NCBI GenBank assembly: GCA_024529925.1
Contig: JAFEUB010001804.1
Location: forward strand, 1,071,501-1,135,500
From: Ophthalmolycus amberensis
Taxonomy: Eukaryota; Chordata; Actinopteri; Perciformes; Zoarcidae
Length of the DNA stretch: 64,000 nucleotides
Direction: 5' to 3'
Positions within the stretch are counted from its first letter, which is position 1. Each line of letters opens with the position of its first letter. Made by a program: the position numbers and the translations under genes. Below, piece after piece: positions 12,707-23,662 of the stretch. Below the pieces are notes generated by a model. It had not been told where the DNA came from, did not search any database, and saw only the letters and a list, made by a program, of their open reading frames with translations.

Positions 12707-15700
12707 ATGGATACCTCGGTCTCGCCTCAGCTGGACGGCAGTTTAAACGGCTCGGTGACGGACGGAGAGGAGAACCACAGCGACGACAGTCTGTCTGCTG
12801 CAGCGCGTCCTCAGGTACACTCGTTATGAGAGAGGAGGTGTCCGTTTCACTCCGACACTCGAACGTTGACGGACAGAGTGTGACAGCTGTTCAGCACACA
12901 ATGTTGAGGCATTATAATATAGGATGTCTGACTGAAGAAGTGTTCCTTTTCCCTGCTTTTGCACCACACAGGTGTCGGCGGAGTCTCCGGGTGTGACTGT
13001 TGTCCAGCTGTGTGACGGTCAGACGGTCATCCAGACCCCCCAGACCTCCGTCATACAGTCTCCACACGTCCAGACCGTCCAGGTGAGCGCACGCTCTGCC
13101 TGAGGTTGCACTTTTTCTAGAACCGAGAACACGTCGGGCTGTAAGATGGTGAATATTTTGACTACAGGCAGTATGAATTCAATTTAAAATATCAGTATCA
13201 GCGAGACCTGTTTTTAAATCCTTTGGTGTCCAAATCATACAAGACAAGTCCAAGTCAAATCTTAATTATATCAGAGCAACTTTCAAGTCATTCAAGATAT
13301 GACCAAGTCAAATCTGTCAGAACAAGCCTCAAGACGAGTCTCAAGTCATTAAAGACAAGTCCAGGTCATTTCTCAAGTCAGTTCAAGTCAAATATGTCAT
13401 ATCAAAATCTAAGCCACATCTCTAGTCTATCAGACCAAGTCTCAAATCATCCCTGAAGTTATTCAAGACATGTACAAGTCGATATTGTCAGAGCAAGTCT
13501 CACGTTAGGTCTCAAGTCACACAAGACCACTCCAAGTCAAGTCTTAAGTCTGTCAGGGAACAAGTGAAATGTCAAGTCCTCATTCTGGTGACTTAAGTCC
13601 AATTTAAAAATAAATGAAACTGTAAACAAAAGTTGTGACGTCCGAGTCGGTGTGGATTTAGGAGTTCCTCCGGAGTGCTTGTGGTCTCCTGCGGTGCATC
13701 TGTTAATGGGATTGATGTGAGCAGTAGGAGCTGAGGTTTAAGCTCATCAGTCTCACCTTCACATTCAGGAGACGCTGTTGTTGCGTCTGGGCGGGAGGAC
13801 TGATCCAGGAGCTGTTGACACATCAGACAACCTGTAGGGTGACGCTGCCCAAACAAAAGTCATAACGGGATTCTTTCACTGAATAATGTGGTGCAGATGC
13901 ACAGATGTTTCAGTATTCTCACCACACAAAACTGTTTGTAGATGGGAAATGAAATCAGATAAACATGCCGCAGCAGATTTTTCTCACATTACATGAAACG
14001 TGTCTTTACGCAGATATAGGTCAGGGAAGAGAACGGCACAGATGGCAACCACAAAGTGCTTTTGTTAACTGATTTCAAAGCACTCCTTCATATCAGTAAA
14101 TATCCCGTGTCACTGTTCCGATTGAGCCAGTTTATTCAAAGATTTGCTTCTGGCAACAGCGCGAAGCAGCAGATACAAGACAAGTGAAGTCATTCTGCTG
14201 CTTTTATAACCCGAACAGCATATAGGCTGAACCTTCGCTCACATGATTATCAATAAGTAGTGGAGGACCCCCCCCCCCCCCCCTTTAACCTGGCATAAAT
14301 CAGACCTGTCCTTTGTCTGGCGCAGACATTTTCTTCTAGCAGGGCCATCGCAGCCTTTGTGTTGATAATGCACAACCATGACGCACCAGTGTGAGTCATG
14401 AAAGCTCACCGACTGATGACACAGAGCCAGGTCAAATTCATGTTTATCATTCCAACAATACCCATTTGTGTGAGCAGAAATGTAAGCCTGTTTATTCAGG
14501 TAGCAATGAAATCATGCTCGGAGAAAGGAGGACGTTAACGTGCTCATTAAGAGATAATCACACAGCAGGTAGAACTCTGTAGAGACTCTCCGTTGAGACG
14601 TGTGATGGGATGAAAAAGGTACGGTTTGAAATGAAATGGCTCAGATTCCTTCTTTGACGTCATTCTTCTGTTTCACAGCATCCCAAAGGTCTGCGTACGC
14701 AAAGCACCGCCCCCTCAGTGATAACATTTAACACCAATGATGTTGCCAAAATGTAAAAAAAAAAATCCTTTTATTGTGGATTACTCACAATATATAATGC
14801 TGGTTGTTTTCCACAGATCGCCTCTGTGGCGGAGCTGGAGGATGACGAGTCAGTCACAGACACCCAGAAGAGACGGGTGCTTCTCTCCAGGCGTCCATCT
14901 TATCGGTGAGAAGACGTCAAAGAAAGTTAAACGAGTTCAGACATGAGACGGATATCTACACGGGATATACCTTCATTTAACAACTGGGAGTCAAATAATG
15001 AATAATAACCTTCAGAATCAGACATCAAGAACAAGAATATTTGCAACAGTGGACTAAATGTATGAGGATCATCATTAAATAATATAAAATGATGCAGCCC
15101 TTAAGAGTTTCAAGATTTTTCTTTAAATGCATTTATAAAAATACAATATTGAAACGGTAACTGTATATGTGTATATTTTTTAGGTATTTCTTTCTTTAAT
15201 TCTTAATCTTTTCCTTCTTTTTTAGTCTTTTAATTTTGTTCTACGTTACTATAATTATTACTTTATCACTATAAGATGTAAAGAAACATTGCAGGGAAGT
15301 ATGGACGACATCATACGTCAGCAAATTGAAGTTAACTGCTGCAATAAAGTATGAAGAACATGAAACCAAAGCATGATAAACAATATAAAGTCTGTAAAGT
15401 GTAAAGTCTCGTAACGTTAAACTGTGTGTGTGGAATCACTTCATGGAACTCTCTTCTCTCCTGCAGAAAAATCCTGAATGAGCTTTCATCGGATTCTCCG
15501 GCAGTTCCGATAATCAACGAAGAGAGGACTGAGGACGAGGAGGAGGACGAGGAAGAGGAGGAAGAGGAGGAGGTGCCGGTCTCCAGTGCTGCCTCTGCAA
15601 CAGTGCCGACCTCCATCTACCAGACCAGCTCAGGACAATACAGTCAGTACACATGTAAACAGGCCCACCCTCTACTGTTCGATAACATAGAGTGGTATTT

Positions 15701-18700
15701 ACTTACAGCCTCACTTCATTGTGTCCATGTAAATATTACATTTCCTGTGAAGTGCAGCAAACTGTGGGCTTAATCCCGTGTTTTCTGTCAGTTAAATGTG
15801 GTAAATAGCTTAAAACACAACAGTACCCCCAGTGACAAGAACCAGGAACAAAAAACAGGATCAGAGTTGCTGCATTTGCCGTAAATTAGCCGGGAAGGAA
15901 CATCATTTTAAGCCTCGTGACGATACGACTCATATTTCACAGTTTTAAACGTTCTAAATGTCTCCTGTTGCAGTGTGTGTGAATGACAGAAGCTGACAGG
16001 GAATACACATGGACCCAAGCTGCCAAGCAATGCAATGCAGTTCAGTTGAAACAGTCTATACTGTTGACTTAAGTACAGTTTCTCATTGTTCTACTGAAGA
16101 CTCAACCACGAGGGTGTCATGTCCGTTTAAGACAACCAACTATCAGTCATCTCACATTTTCTATTAGAAACATGAATGAAACTTTCTAAATACCTGACAT
16201 AACTTAACTTTGACTCCACACAGTTGCAATCACTCATGGGGGAGCCGTGCAGCTGACCAGCCCAGGAGTTGAAGCCTTTCATGGGGCCCAGACCATGATG
16301 CTGGCCAGCTCTCACGTCCCGCAGCCTGGAGCCACCATCCTGCAGTGTGCAGACTCCCCACAGCAGTTCTACATTCAGGGAGGACAGGTGCTCGTCCAAG
16401 GTAGGGTTCAAAGCATTTGAATATTTCACGTGTACATGTTTAGACAATTTGGAATCGCGTGTAGCGAAAGAAGGTGTTCATTTCCAGGTCCTCTTAACAT
16501 GTGGAACAACGTTCATCTCAACAGGGACATGGCTTGAATTGAGGCTAAAATGACGATCTTGTGTGAATCAAATGTAACATTATAATCCTCAATAGAAATC
16601 ATGGGATTAGGACCTAGAATGAAATTGAGGGATTGTGTAAAAGAAAATGTACCAGACACACCCACAACCATGGGAGCCATAGTGAAGAGTTTATCCTGGG
16701 GGCCAGTACATTACAAGCAGGGCTGAAAAACTGTAGAATACTGTGAAGTGTCAGCATGATTAGGGATGTTAATATGAGTTTGTACGAGCACCAATCATTT
16801 TGTAACGTCTTCATTTGACTCCTGAATGAAGCTTTGATTCCTTAAACCTGTTTTATTACAATATTCAATGAATCAGTGAGATTGAATTGATACCGTTTGA
16901 GTCATACCACAGACACAAAATGGTGCGAGGGCTTACGGACCAGTGACTCACACATGTAACCGTTTGTCACCATCAGCACCATCACAGTGGAGGCGGAGGA
17001 CAGTGTGTTAGCTGGACTAATTGACTGTGATTACAGGGCAATCTCGAGGAGAGGACGATATAGAGACCAAAACCAATGAAAAGCACATCAGTGGCCACAT
17101 CTTTTCCATTTTGCCACGGACGATGAGTACGTCCGTGGGAAGAATAGGGTTTCAATCTGTGCCTTCTTGGTTTTGGTTTCTTGGTTTCATAGTGACATAT
17201 GGCTTCTGTCCTTCTGGATAAGTTTCACCTCAACCCCTGAAACTATGAATATAACAACAAACACAAAGAGCTTGTCAGAGTGGATATTATTTGGGTTCCC
17301 CTGAATACTAAATAGTGGAATAACAGCAAACAAAACACCAGAATTAAACTAGATTGGAATATAAAAATACATATAGAAATAAGATGTGAACAAATAAGCA
17401 CACAGTATCGTTCAATACATTACATTCATACGTTAAAGTTGCAGCCAATTAGAACAAATGTAACAAATTATATAGAAAATGATGTCGAAGAGATATCTTT
17501 CTACTCACACCATGCCATGTTAAGCATTTTTGAATTGGAGGAAGTTCTTCGTACTTCTAAGAACATAGTTCTAAGAACCCTCATTTGTCCTTGTATTTCA
17601 GAGTAGGTACTCTCACAGCACAAGAGGAACTGTGAGTGACGTAAGTGTCCGGTGATTGGTCAAACACATGAGCCAATGCAGCACCGGCAGTCTCCACTTT
17701 TAAAAACCTCTTAGCCGTGCAAACAAAAGACAACACAAAACATGGAGGAAAAGACGCACAAATGCACCAACAGTGAGGATCAGAAGTGAACTCGTTCATG
17801 AGCGCACACCCAGTGAGCGAGCTTGTAGCGAACATAGCAAACTCGCCGATCTCCCAACTGGAGATGTGTGCGAGCGGTGCTGGCCGGTTTACCTGCTCTG
17901 TGATCCAGGTACACTCCTGCTCTGGAGGACTGAGGACCAGAGGCGGAAGTTCTGATGTTGCTGTGTTTGAATTGATGAACGTTTTTGTAAGAAGCTAATC
18001 CCCAAGACTTGCTGTTGTTTCCAAATGCACATGCATCAAAGGTCCCTGATCTGCTAATGTCCTTGTAGGCGACTGCTATTAAAACTTCCACTCCGCTTCT
18101 CTTCACCTCCCAGTAACAACGTCCAGTCAGGCCCTCGTTGCTCAGGACCTGCCACCTTTCCAGAAATCTACAAATAAATTTCATGTGTGTGTGCTGTGTT
18201 TGGATCCAGTGTGGTTTGACATGAATACCGCAAGAGTTCAGCTCTTGTCGTGGGCCCTGGCGGTATCAATAAAACATCCTCTTCAGTCACTGTCCGTGAG
18301 ACCTTTGGCCATTCCTCATTGAGAACCCCGTGAAGTTTATCTCTTACCGCTGACACAGCCGCCGTCACATCTTCCAAGTACTGAAGAGGACGGGTATAGG
18401 ATCTTGGCAAGTCTGTGGATCCATCGAGACAGGTAAGTGAGGACTTCCTATGAAGAAAACGGGTATCATCCGCTGTGTGTGGGAGCAGCTCCAGCTCAGC
18501 GTCTTTCCTTCTCAGATCAGAGATCTCCTGCTCCAACTTCTCCTGAAGCTCTGTGACCCGACTCACTTCACTTTTCTGCCGAGATCGGATCTGCATCTTC
18601 ACCTCATGACTTTGCTTCTGAATCGTACTAATTAGCCCAGTGAAGATCTCCTCACTGTCATCTACTGCTTTATCAGCAGAGCGATTGAGAGCCTCCACCT

Positions 18701-21700
18701 CCATTTGAAGAACCTTCACGTCCTTCTTTTTCTTCTGGATTCTCTGCTGGATGTTTAGTCGACTCACCTCGAGCTCTCTCTGCCTCTCGGTCCTCTCTGC
18801 TGCAGCTGAGACCGTGTTCTGGCCTGTGTGTTCATCCGTGGAACAGAGATAACAGGCACATTCCTGATGGGTATGGCGGTGAACACTCTTCATCTTGTTG
18901 TGAGGAGAGCGAACGTTCTCCCGAAGCTTCTCGGTGAGGCTGACGAGCTTGTGTCTTTCAAGGAGAGGGGATTCACAGTGCAGCTGGAGATGTTGCTCAC
19001 AGTAAGAAGCCTGACAACTCAGACAGGACTTGAGGGCTTTGCGCTTCCTCCCAGTGCAGACATCACAGGCCGCATCTTCAGGTCCAGCATAGGAGCCTGG
19101 AGTCCAGTCTTCTTCAGTTCCTCCACTAAATCAGCTGACATGGTGTTTCTCACCAGGACAGGCCTCGCTGTGAAGGTCTGTGTGCACTGAGGGCAGCTGT
19201 GGATTGTTTTCTGGTTCTCTTCATCCCAGACGTTTCTAATACAGCTCATACGGTAGCTGTGTCCACAGGGAATAGTGACCGGATCCTTCAGTAGATCCAG
19301 ACAGATCAAGCAGCCAAGCATTTCTGGGTCCAAATTACATCCTTGCTCTGCCATTTGTATGTGAACGTGAGAGGCTGATTGCTTCACTCAGCCCTCTGTT
19401 TCTTTTCTCATACGTATTTGGCGATCAGCTGCGAATGGGCTTGTCTGATATTGCGATTTGCTTTGTTGTTGTATACGCCCATCCTTTTACTGCCAGACCT
19501 GAAAAGTGGGCGGGAACACAGAAATGTCTGAGCACAATGGAAGTCTGTACCTGGGAACTCAGGAGGACGAGGTGGTTAAGCCTTTCACAGGAAGATCAAT
19601 GTTAACAGGAGCTGTGTGTGTGCTCAGCATATGTTTTTGACTTTTCTCGTTGCTTGGGGATCTTTAGGGGGAGATTGTGGTTCAACAGTATATGCCACAT
19701 TGAAGTGGTATGCATCAATAAAAAGCTGGGAACCTGATGATTCATTTGAGATTCAGTGTGCAGTGTGTTTCAAGTTGTTCTAGTCATAAATAATGAATTC
19801 ATTGTTGTTGAAAGTGTAAAAGGGCCGAGAACATTATGATGGAAGTATATGAAGTTCACCATGCTTTTTTGTGTTACCATTTATTACACAGATTTGGTGC
19901 TAAATTTACCCTCGAGAATTTATGAAAATGTCAAACAATCCCTCAAAAATACAAACTTTGTTGAAGAACACCATAGAAAAAGCCATGCTAAATTGTATGG
20001 CGAGCAACTGCTCAGAAAGTCCCTTATTGTTCATATACCTAGGAAAGCCATACATCCTCTGAATACTCTTGGTCTCTAGTTTTAGTTTCAGGTCATTTTA
20101 TACAGTGACGTCAAGTTTCAGAAAATGGTTTCACTGTGTGAAATAGCTACCAAGTGGAGAATAACCTGAATAATATGTTTGAGCTCATTGGATCAACAAT
20201 AGTTTCAGCTTTCCAGTCACACCAAAGTTCTGCTATTTCAAGACTGTTTAGGGACCCGAGTATCCAGAGATATTCAAATAGACCATTTTTAGAAAAGGTG
20301 TATACAACACATGTATACTGCAGGCTGCATGGTTTTTGACCAAAACTGCATGGGATAAGCATAAAGTAGGTATGTCTGTACCATAGAACCAGTTTCATTC
20401 ACATGTCTTTCGGGGTGAGAGGCTTCAGCTTCAAAACTGAGGCGACTACAACCTCTGAAAGACGGTGATCGCCGGCAATCCCGGGGCTCTCAGAGTTGGT
20501 GAAGCAGCCAAATCTTGTTCCTCTTAAACGTTTTACTCATTTACTATCGGATCCATCAGGCAGTCAGATATATTATTTTCATGGGCTCTGCTAAATATCG
20601 GCTATGCTCTAGAATTCAGCAATATGAGTCCATGAACATGTTGTGATGATTACGATAAACAAACAATGTAAAAGCTCAATTATCTGTTATTCTCTCCGTC
20701 ATCCCACCTCCCGTCTCTTTAAAGACACAAACGCACACAAAATAACTCCCATCAGGGTGCTCAACAGTTTGCACGGACACAATATCCTCTTGTTTGTTGA
20801 GCGTCTCTCTGCGTCACCAGTGCTAAAAATACAACCCCTCCACTACCAGCTCCCTCCCTCCCTCCCTCCCTCCCAGCTCACATTGTGTGACTCTACTTTA
20901 CCGTCTTATCCGCGGGGGGAGGGAGGGAGGGGGGGAGGAACTCTAATCCGGGGTGTTTTACTGACTTCAGCGGGCAGGAGTGATGTCATTGTGATGTCAA
21001 TGCCTGTAATTGTAATCGGGCTGCAAAGTTGACGAGTGACCACTCCGACGCGGAGAGAGCTGAGAGGGAAACGGGAGGAGGAGAAAGAGAGGCTCTGGCG
21101 AAGCAAAGGAGTGAGGTAGAAGAGTGTTTGGCTGCCGTGGTGCTGGATTATTGGAAACAAGAGATGGCTGTGACTGGGGATGAGATTGAGTCAGGTACAG
21201 TGTCGCTCACACTTTGTTTTAAAAACGTGTTTTGTGCAAAAGTCACTTTTCTTTTACTCTTGAGATATCTATGCACGTAATGCATGAAGATAAGGATTCG
21301 AAGAGCTTCTCGGGTTACGCCCACCTGTAAATAAGCAGTGAATACAATATGCTTTTGTGGTGTTTGGACATGATTTTTTTAACTGTAAGAGGACATTTTT
21401 TTATTTCGACAACTGTGAGAGCAAGACTTTCTCTTACAGAGAAATATTTATGAAATTGTAGTTACTTTTCTGTCACTTTTACTTCATGCATGGTGAAGTT
21501 GCAGAGGACACATGGCGCAGACTGGAAAGCTGTCCTTCCTGTTTCACCACAGGGACGCTCACTCACATGAGAAAAAAGAAAAGCGTTTTGGTTAGTTTGC
21601 TCAACTATGTTCCTGTTAGTCCGTCTCCCGCTGGTACACTTGCACACACACTCACACATTCTGCTCTCTGCTGTCAGGCAGAAAGGCAGTGGGGGAGTGT

Positions 21701-21706
21701 GTGTGT

Positions 21707-21737
<31 letters not shown>

Positions 21738-23422
21738 GGGGGGGGGGGTGGTGGTGGTAAGATAGTTGTCGGTTTGACGTCACTCCAGTTTCCTGGAACA
21801 GAGGCCAGGCAGGGAGGAGGGAATGCAAATGCAAATCGGGCGAGTGAGACGCACACACTGACGTCAGCACAGCGCGAGTCACTCTGTTATCACAATGACG
21901 GGGGGGGGGGGGGTAGAAACTTCTCAGGAACTTCTCAGGAAGTGAAGAAGAGAAACTGAAGCGGCGCGAGACACCAGGCAGAGCAGTTAACAGCAGAGTC
22001 ATTTTACGATGATTCGACTCGTACGTGTCATGACCCACATCCAGGAAGCTGCTTGTTTTTCACCTTTTAATGACAAATACAACACAGTGGTTCACTTTGT
22101 GGTGAATACAACATACCTATTGAAACCTCTGGACAGTCTGTGGGGAGAATTTGAGCACACAAAACATGAATTTGTTCTTTTGAATGAATAATACGTGCAC
22201 ATTAACGAACAGTTTGTTTCATTTTGACCAATGTTCTTTTATTCTACCATATTTGTAATATACCCTTATATATAATATATATATATTATATATAATGTAC
22301 CCTTTTTTACATTTTTGTATTATTATTATTTATTATTAATATGATTTTCTTTTTAGCCAGCCTCTAGTGACCATTAGAGGAACTGCATGTAAAGCATGTT
22401 ATAGCAAATTAAAAGGAGTCACGGGCCGAAAAATAGTGTTGTACACCTGCATGATAATAACCACTGACAGAGAAACAAATGGAACCACTTCATTCCCCAA
22501 AACAAGTCTGGTCGGTTAAATACAGATACCTGTTCACGAGGACCGTCGAGGTCAGAGGAAATTCATCTTATGAGGCAGGAAGGAGAGCGGATGAGCGCTC
22601 TTGGCTGAAGTTGCTGTCTAACATCCTGTGGCGAAATAAATTCATGTTTGCTGTACTTTAAAGGTGAACATGTGAAGAAACACACTGTATGACTGAGAAA
22701 AATGTCATTTCATGTCTCACATTTTTTATTTAAAAAGTTAAAGTTACAGAACTTGGAGTCCTAAAGCTTCTGTCCCCCCCCCCCCCCCCCCCCCCCAATA
22801 CAGCTGCCACAGGAGACATACCCGCCTACCAGCTGCGTTCGCCCAACTCGGGCCTGGCTCACAGCATCGTGATGGCAGCGTCCCCGGGGTCCATGCAGAA
22901 CCCCCCACTGCACTCTGACACCACCCGCAAGAGGGAGGTCCGACTGATGAAAAACAGGTAGGAGATGCTAACGGAGGGGAAACAAGCTCATAGGACAATA
23001 ATAGTTCAAAAATGCAGTCGCTGAGGTGAGTATTTAGGGCGCTGACGGCCTTAAATGTTTGAGTCTCCTTTTCTATCCTACAGCAGAGCATACCTCTCCG
23101 AATGATGAATCTCATTTTGGGATGCAAGTTAAAAGATACACAAGTTATCATTCATAACCAGGTTTTAAATGATTCAAAGAGCCAACCAGGGCTCCATCCA
23201 ATGGATCAGTCTGGAGGATGACGTTCACACTTTCTTTGGCCACAAGAAGTGCAAAAGGTCGAAGCTGCAGCGTACTGTTTATAAACAGTGATTGTTTGTA
23301 TATTGTTTGTATTTTGAATATGGAAATAGCCATACCTTAAAAAACAACAACATGTGCTCCCTTGGATTGTGCATTGCTTGCATTTTCTCTGGAGCCTAAA
23401 TTACATTTTCAACAAGCGACTC

Positions 23423-23470
<48 letters not shown>

Positions 23471-23662
23471 CTCGCTCTCGCTCTCGCTCTCGCTCTCGCT
23501 CTCTCTTTCCTCTCCAGGGAGGCAGCTCGTGAGTGCCGCAGGAAAAAGAAGGAGTACGTGAAATGCTTGGAAAACCGCGTGGCTGTGTTGGAAAACCAAA
23601 ACAAGACCCTAATTGAAGAGCTGAAAGCGCTGAAGGACATTTACTGCCACAAAGCCGAGTAG
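12707..23662 (+). CDS. crem: cAMP-responsive element modulator (CREM), full-length activator form
   Basis: Nuclear bZIP transcription factor that binds CREs and is switched on by PKA phosphorylation. Coding exons: 12707-12814, 12972-13082, 14817-14905, 15467-15642, 16224-16400, 22804-22957, 23518-23662, all with GT/AG edges and matching phases, giving about 319 residues. In order they encode an acidic N-terminus, a glutamine-rich Q1 exon (VIQSPHVQTVQ), the kinase-inducible domain with the PKA site RRPSYR split between exons 3 and 4, then KILNELSSD, a second glutamine-rich exon starting IAITHGGAVQL, and the basic region and leucine zipper (REAARECRRKKKEYVKCLEN, ending CHKAE). CREB1 is very similar; the ICER exon and the pard3-ccny-gjd4 neighbours identify CREM. 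Oddities: a run of about 20 mostly Glu/Asp residues after the KID, and only one bZIP exon found, whereas mammals have two alternative ones. Confidence 0.93.
13230..13600. repeat. degenerate CAAGTC-type repeat
   Basis: About 370 bp in a crem intron built from variants of CAAGTC, TCAAGTCAT and CAAGACAAGTCC in irregular order, ending with a CTCATTCTGGTGACTTAAGTCC-like tail of which a relative appears near 393-413. Looks like a diverged minisatellite-like interspersed repeat. Confidence 0.7.
17780..19354 (-). pseudogene. TRIM16-like/finTRIM-type RING-B-box-coiled-coil-SPRY pseudogene
   Basis: Intronless, antisense inside a crem intron. From an ATG at 19354 (MAEQGCNLDPEMLGCLICLD) it has a RING finger, then B-box sequence, a long coiled coil (AAAERTERQRELEVSR, through LEQEISDLRRKDAELE) and part of a SPRY domain (GLTGRCYWEV, SGPQSSRAGVYLDHRAG). 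Intact relatives are E3 ubiquitin ligases of a large fish family. It is broken in several ways. A one-base frame change at about 19090-19095 splits RING from B-box. The RING reads PCGHSYRMSC where the family has a Cys before MSC, losing a zinc ligand. The PRY part is largely deleted with a frame change near 18180. The SPRY stops matching after LDHRAG near 17885. Lack of introns fits either a single-exon family member or a retrocopy. Confidence 0.85.
20851..20938. repeat. paired C-rich and G-rich tracts upstream of ICER
   Basis: A (TCCC)n tract at 20851-20874 is followed about 40 bp later by a GGGA/GGG-rich tract at 20914-20938 on the same strand. They can pair as an imperfect hairpin, and the G-rich part can form a quadruplex. 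The pair sits 110-310 bp upstream of the ICER start codon. Confidence 0.7.
20981..20999 (+). promoter_or_regulatory. crem: tandem CRE-like (CARE) sites of the ICER promoter P2
   Basis: Two copies of TGATGTCA, at 20981-20988 and 20992-20999, spaced 11 bp apart and about 165 bp upstream of the ICER ATG. The mammalian ICER promoter has clustered CRE-like elements of this form that make it cAMP-inducible and repressed by its own product. Motif and position are seen; inducibility is inferred. Confidence 0.75.
21164..23662 (+). CDS. crem: Inducible cAMP early repressor (ICER) isoform of crem
   Basis: An alternative first coding exon at 21164-21194 reads MAVTGDEIES plus one base, then a GTACAG donor. 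Mammalian ICER starts MAVTGDxTDEE, so the match is direct. The exon ends in phase 1 and joins in frame to 22804-22957 and 23518-23662, giving about 109 residues: the ICER leader, the segment ATGDIPAYQLR, and the basic leucine zipper, without the KID or glutamine-rich activation exons. Such a protein binds CREs but cannot activate, so it acts as a cAMP-induced repressor that limits its own promoter. Two TGATGTCA sites lie just upstream. The start is fixed by the conserved leader and in-frame splicing. Confidence 0.88.
21698..21748. repeat. (GT)n followed by a 28-base G run
   Basis: A GT dinucleotide tract (about 21698-21720) passes directly into about 28 consecutive G bases (21721-21748), then TGGTGG. 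It lies between the ICER exon and the pair of perfect CREs. The run length is probably uncertain in the assembly. Confidence 0.9.
21775..21866. promoter_or_regulatory. crem: two perfect palindromic CREs with octamer motifs, intronic
   Basis: Full TGACGTCA palindromes occur at 21775-21782 and 21859-21866. Between them lies an overlapping double octamer-like motif (ATGCAAATGCAAAT, near 21822-21837). These lie about 600 bp downstream of the ICER exon. They could be an enhancer for ICER or another intronic start site; no exon was identified with them. Confidence 0.5.
22774..22796. repeat. poly-C run at a crem splice acceptor
   Basis: About 22 consecutive C bases form nearly all of the pyrimidine tract just before the AATACAG acceptor of the crem exon at 22804. 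Confidence 0.9.
23425..23510. repeat. (CT)n plus (CTCTCG)n tract at the crem bZIP exon acceptor
   Basis: CT dinucleotides are followed by six CTCTCG-type units and run directly into TTTCCTCTCCAG, the acceptor of the last coding exon at 23518. The repeat doubles as the polypyrimidine tract. Confidence 0.9.

Noticed and set aside
19849..20079. 76-codon plus-strand open frame in a crem intron
   Set aside because: Not similar to any family I recognise; no splice sites or conserved context.
12707..23662. Assignment of the bZIP gene to creb1
   Set aside because: The protein is CREB1-like in places, but the ICER-specific first exon and the pard3/ccny/gjd4 neighbours indicate crem.
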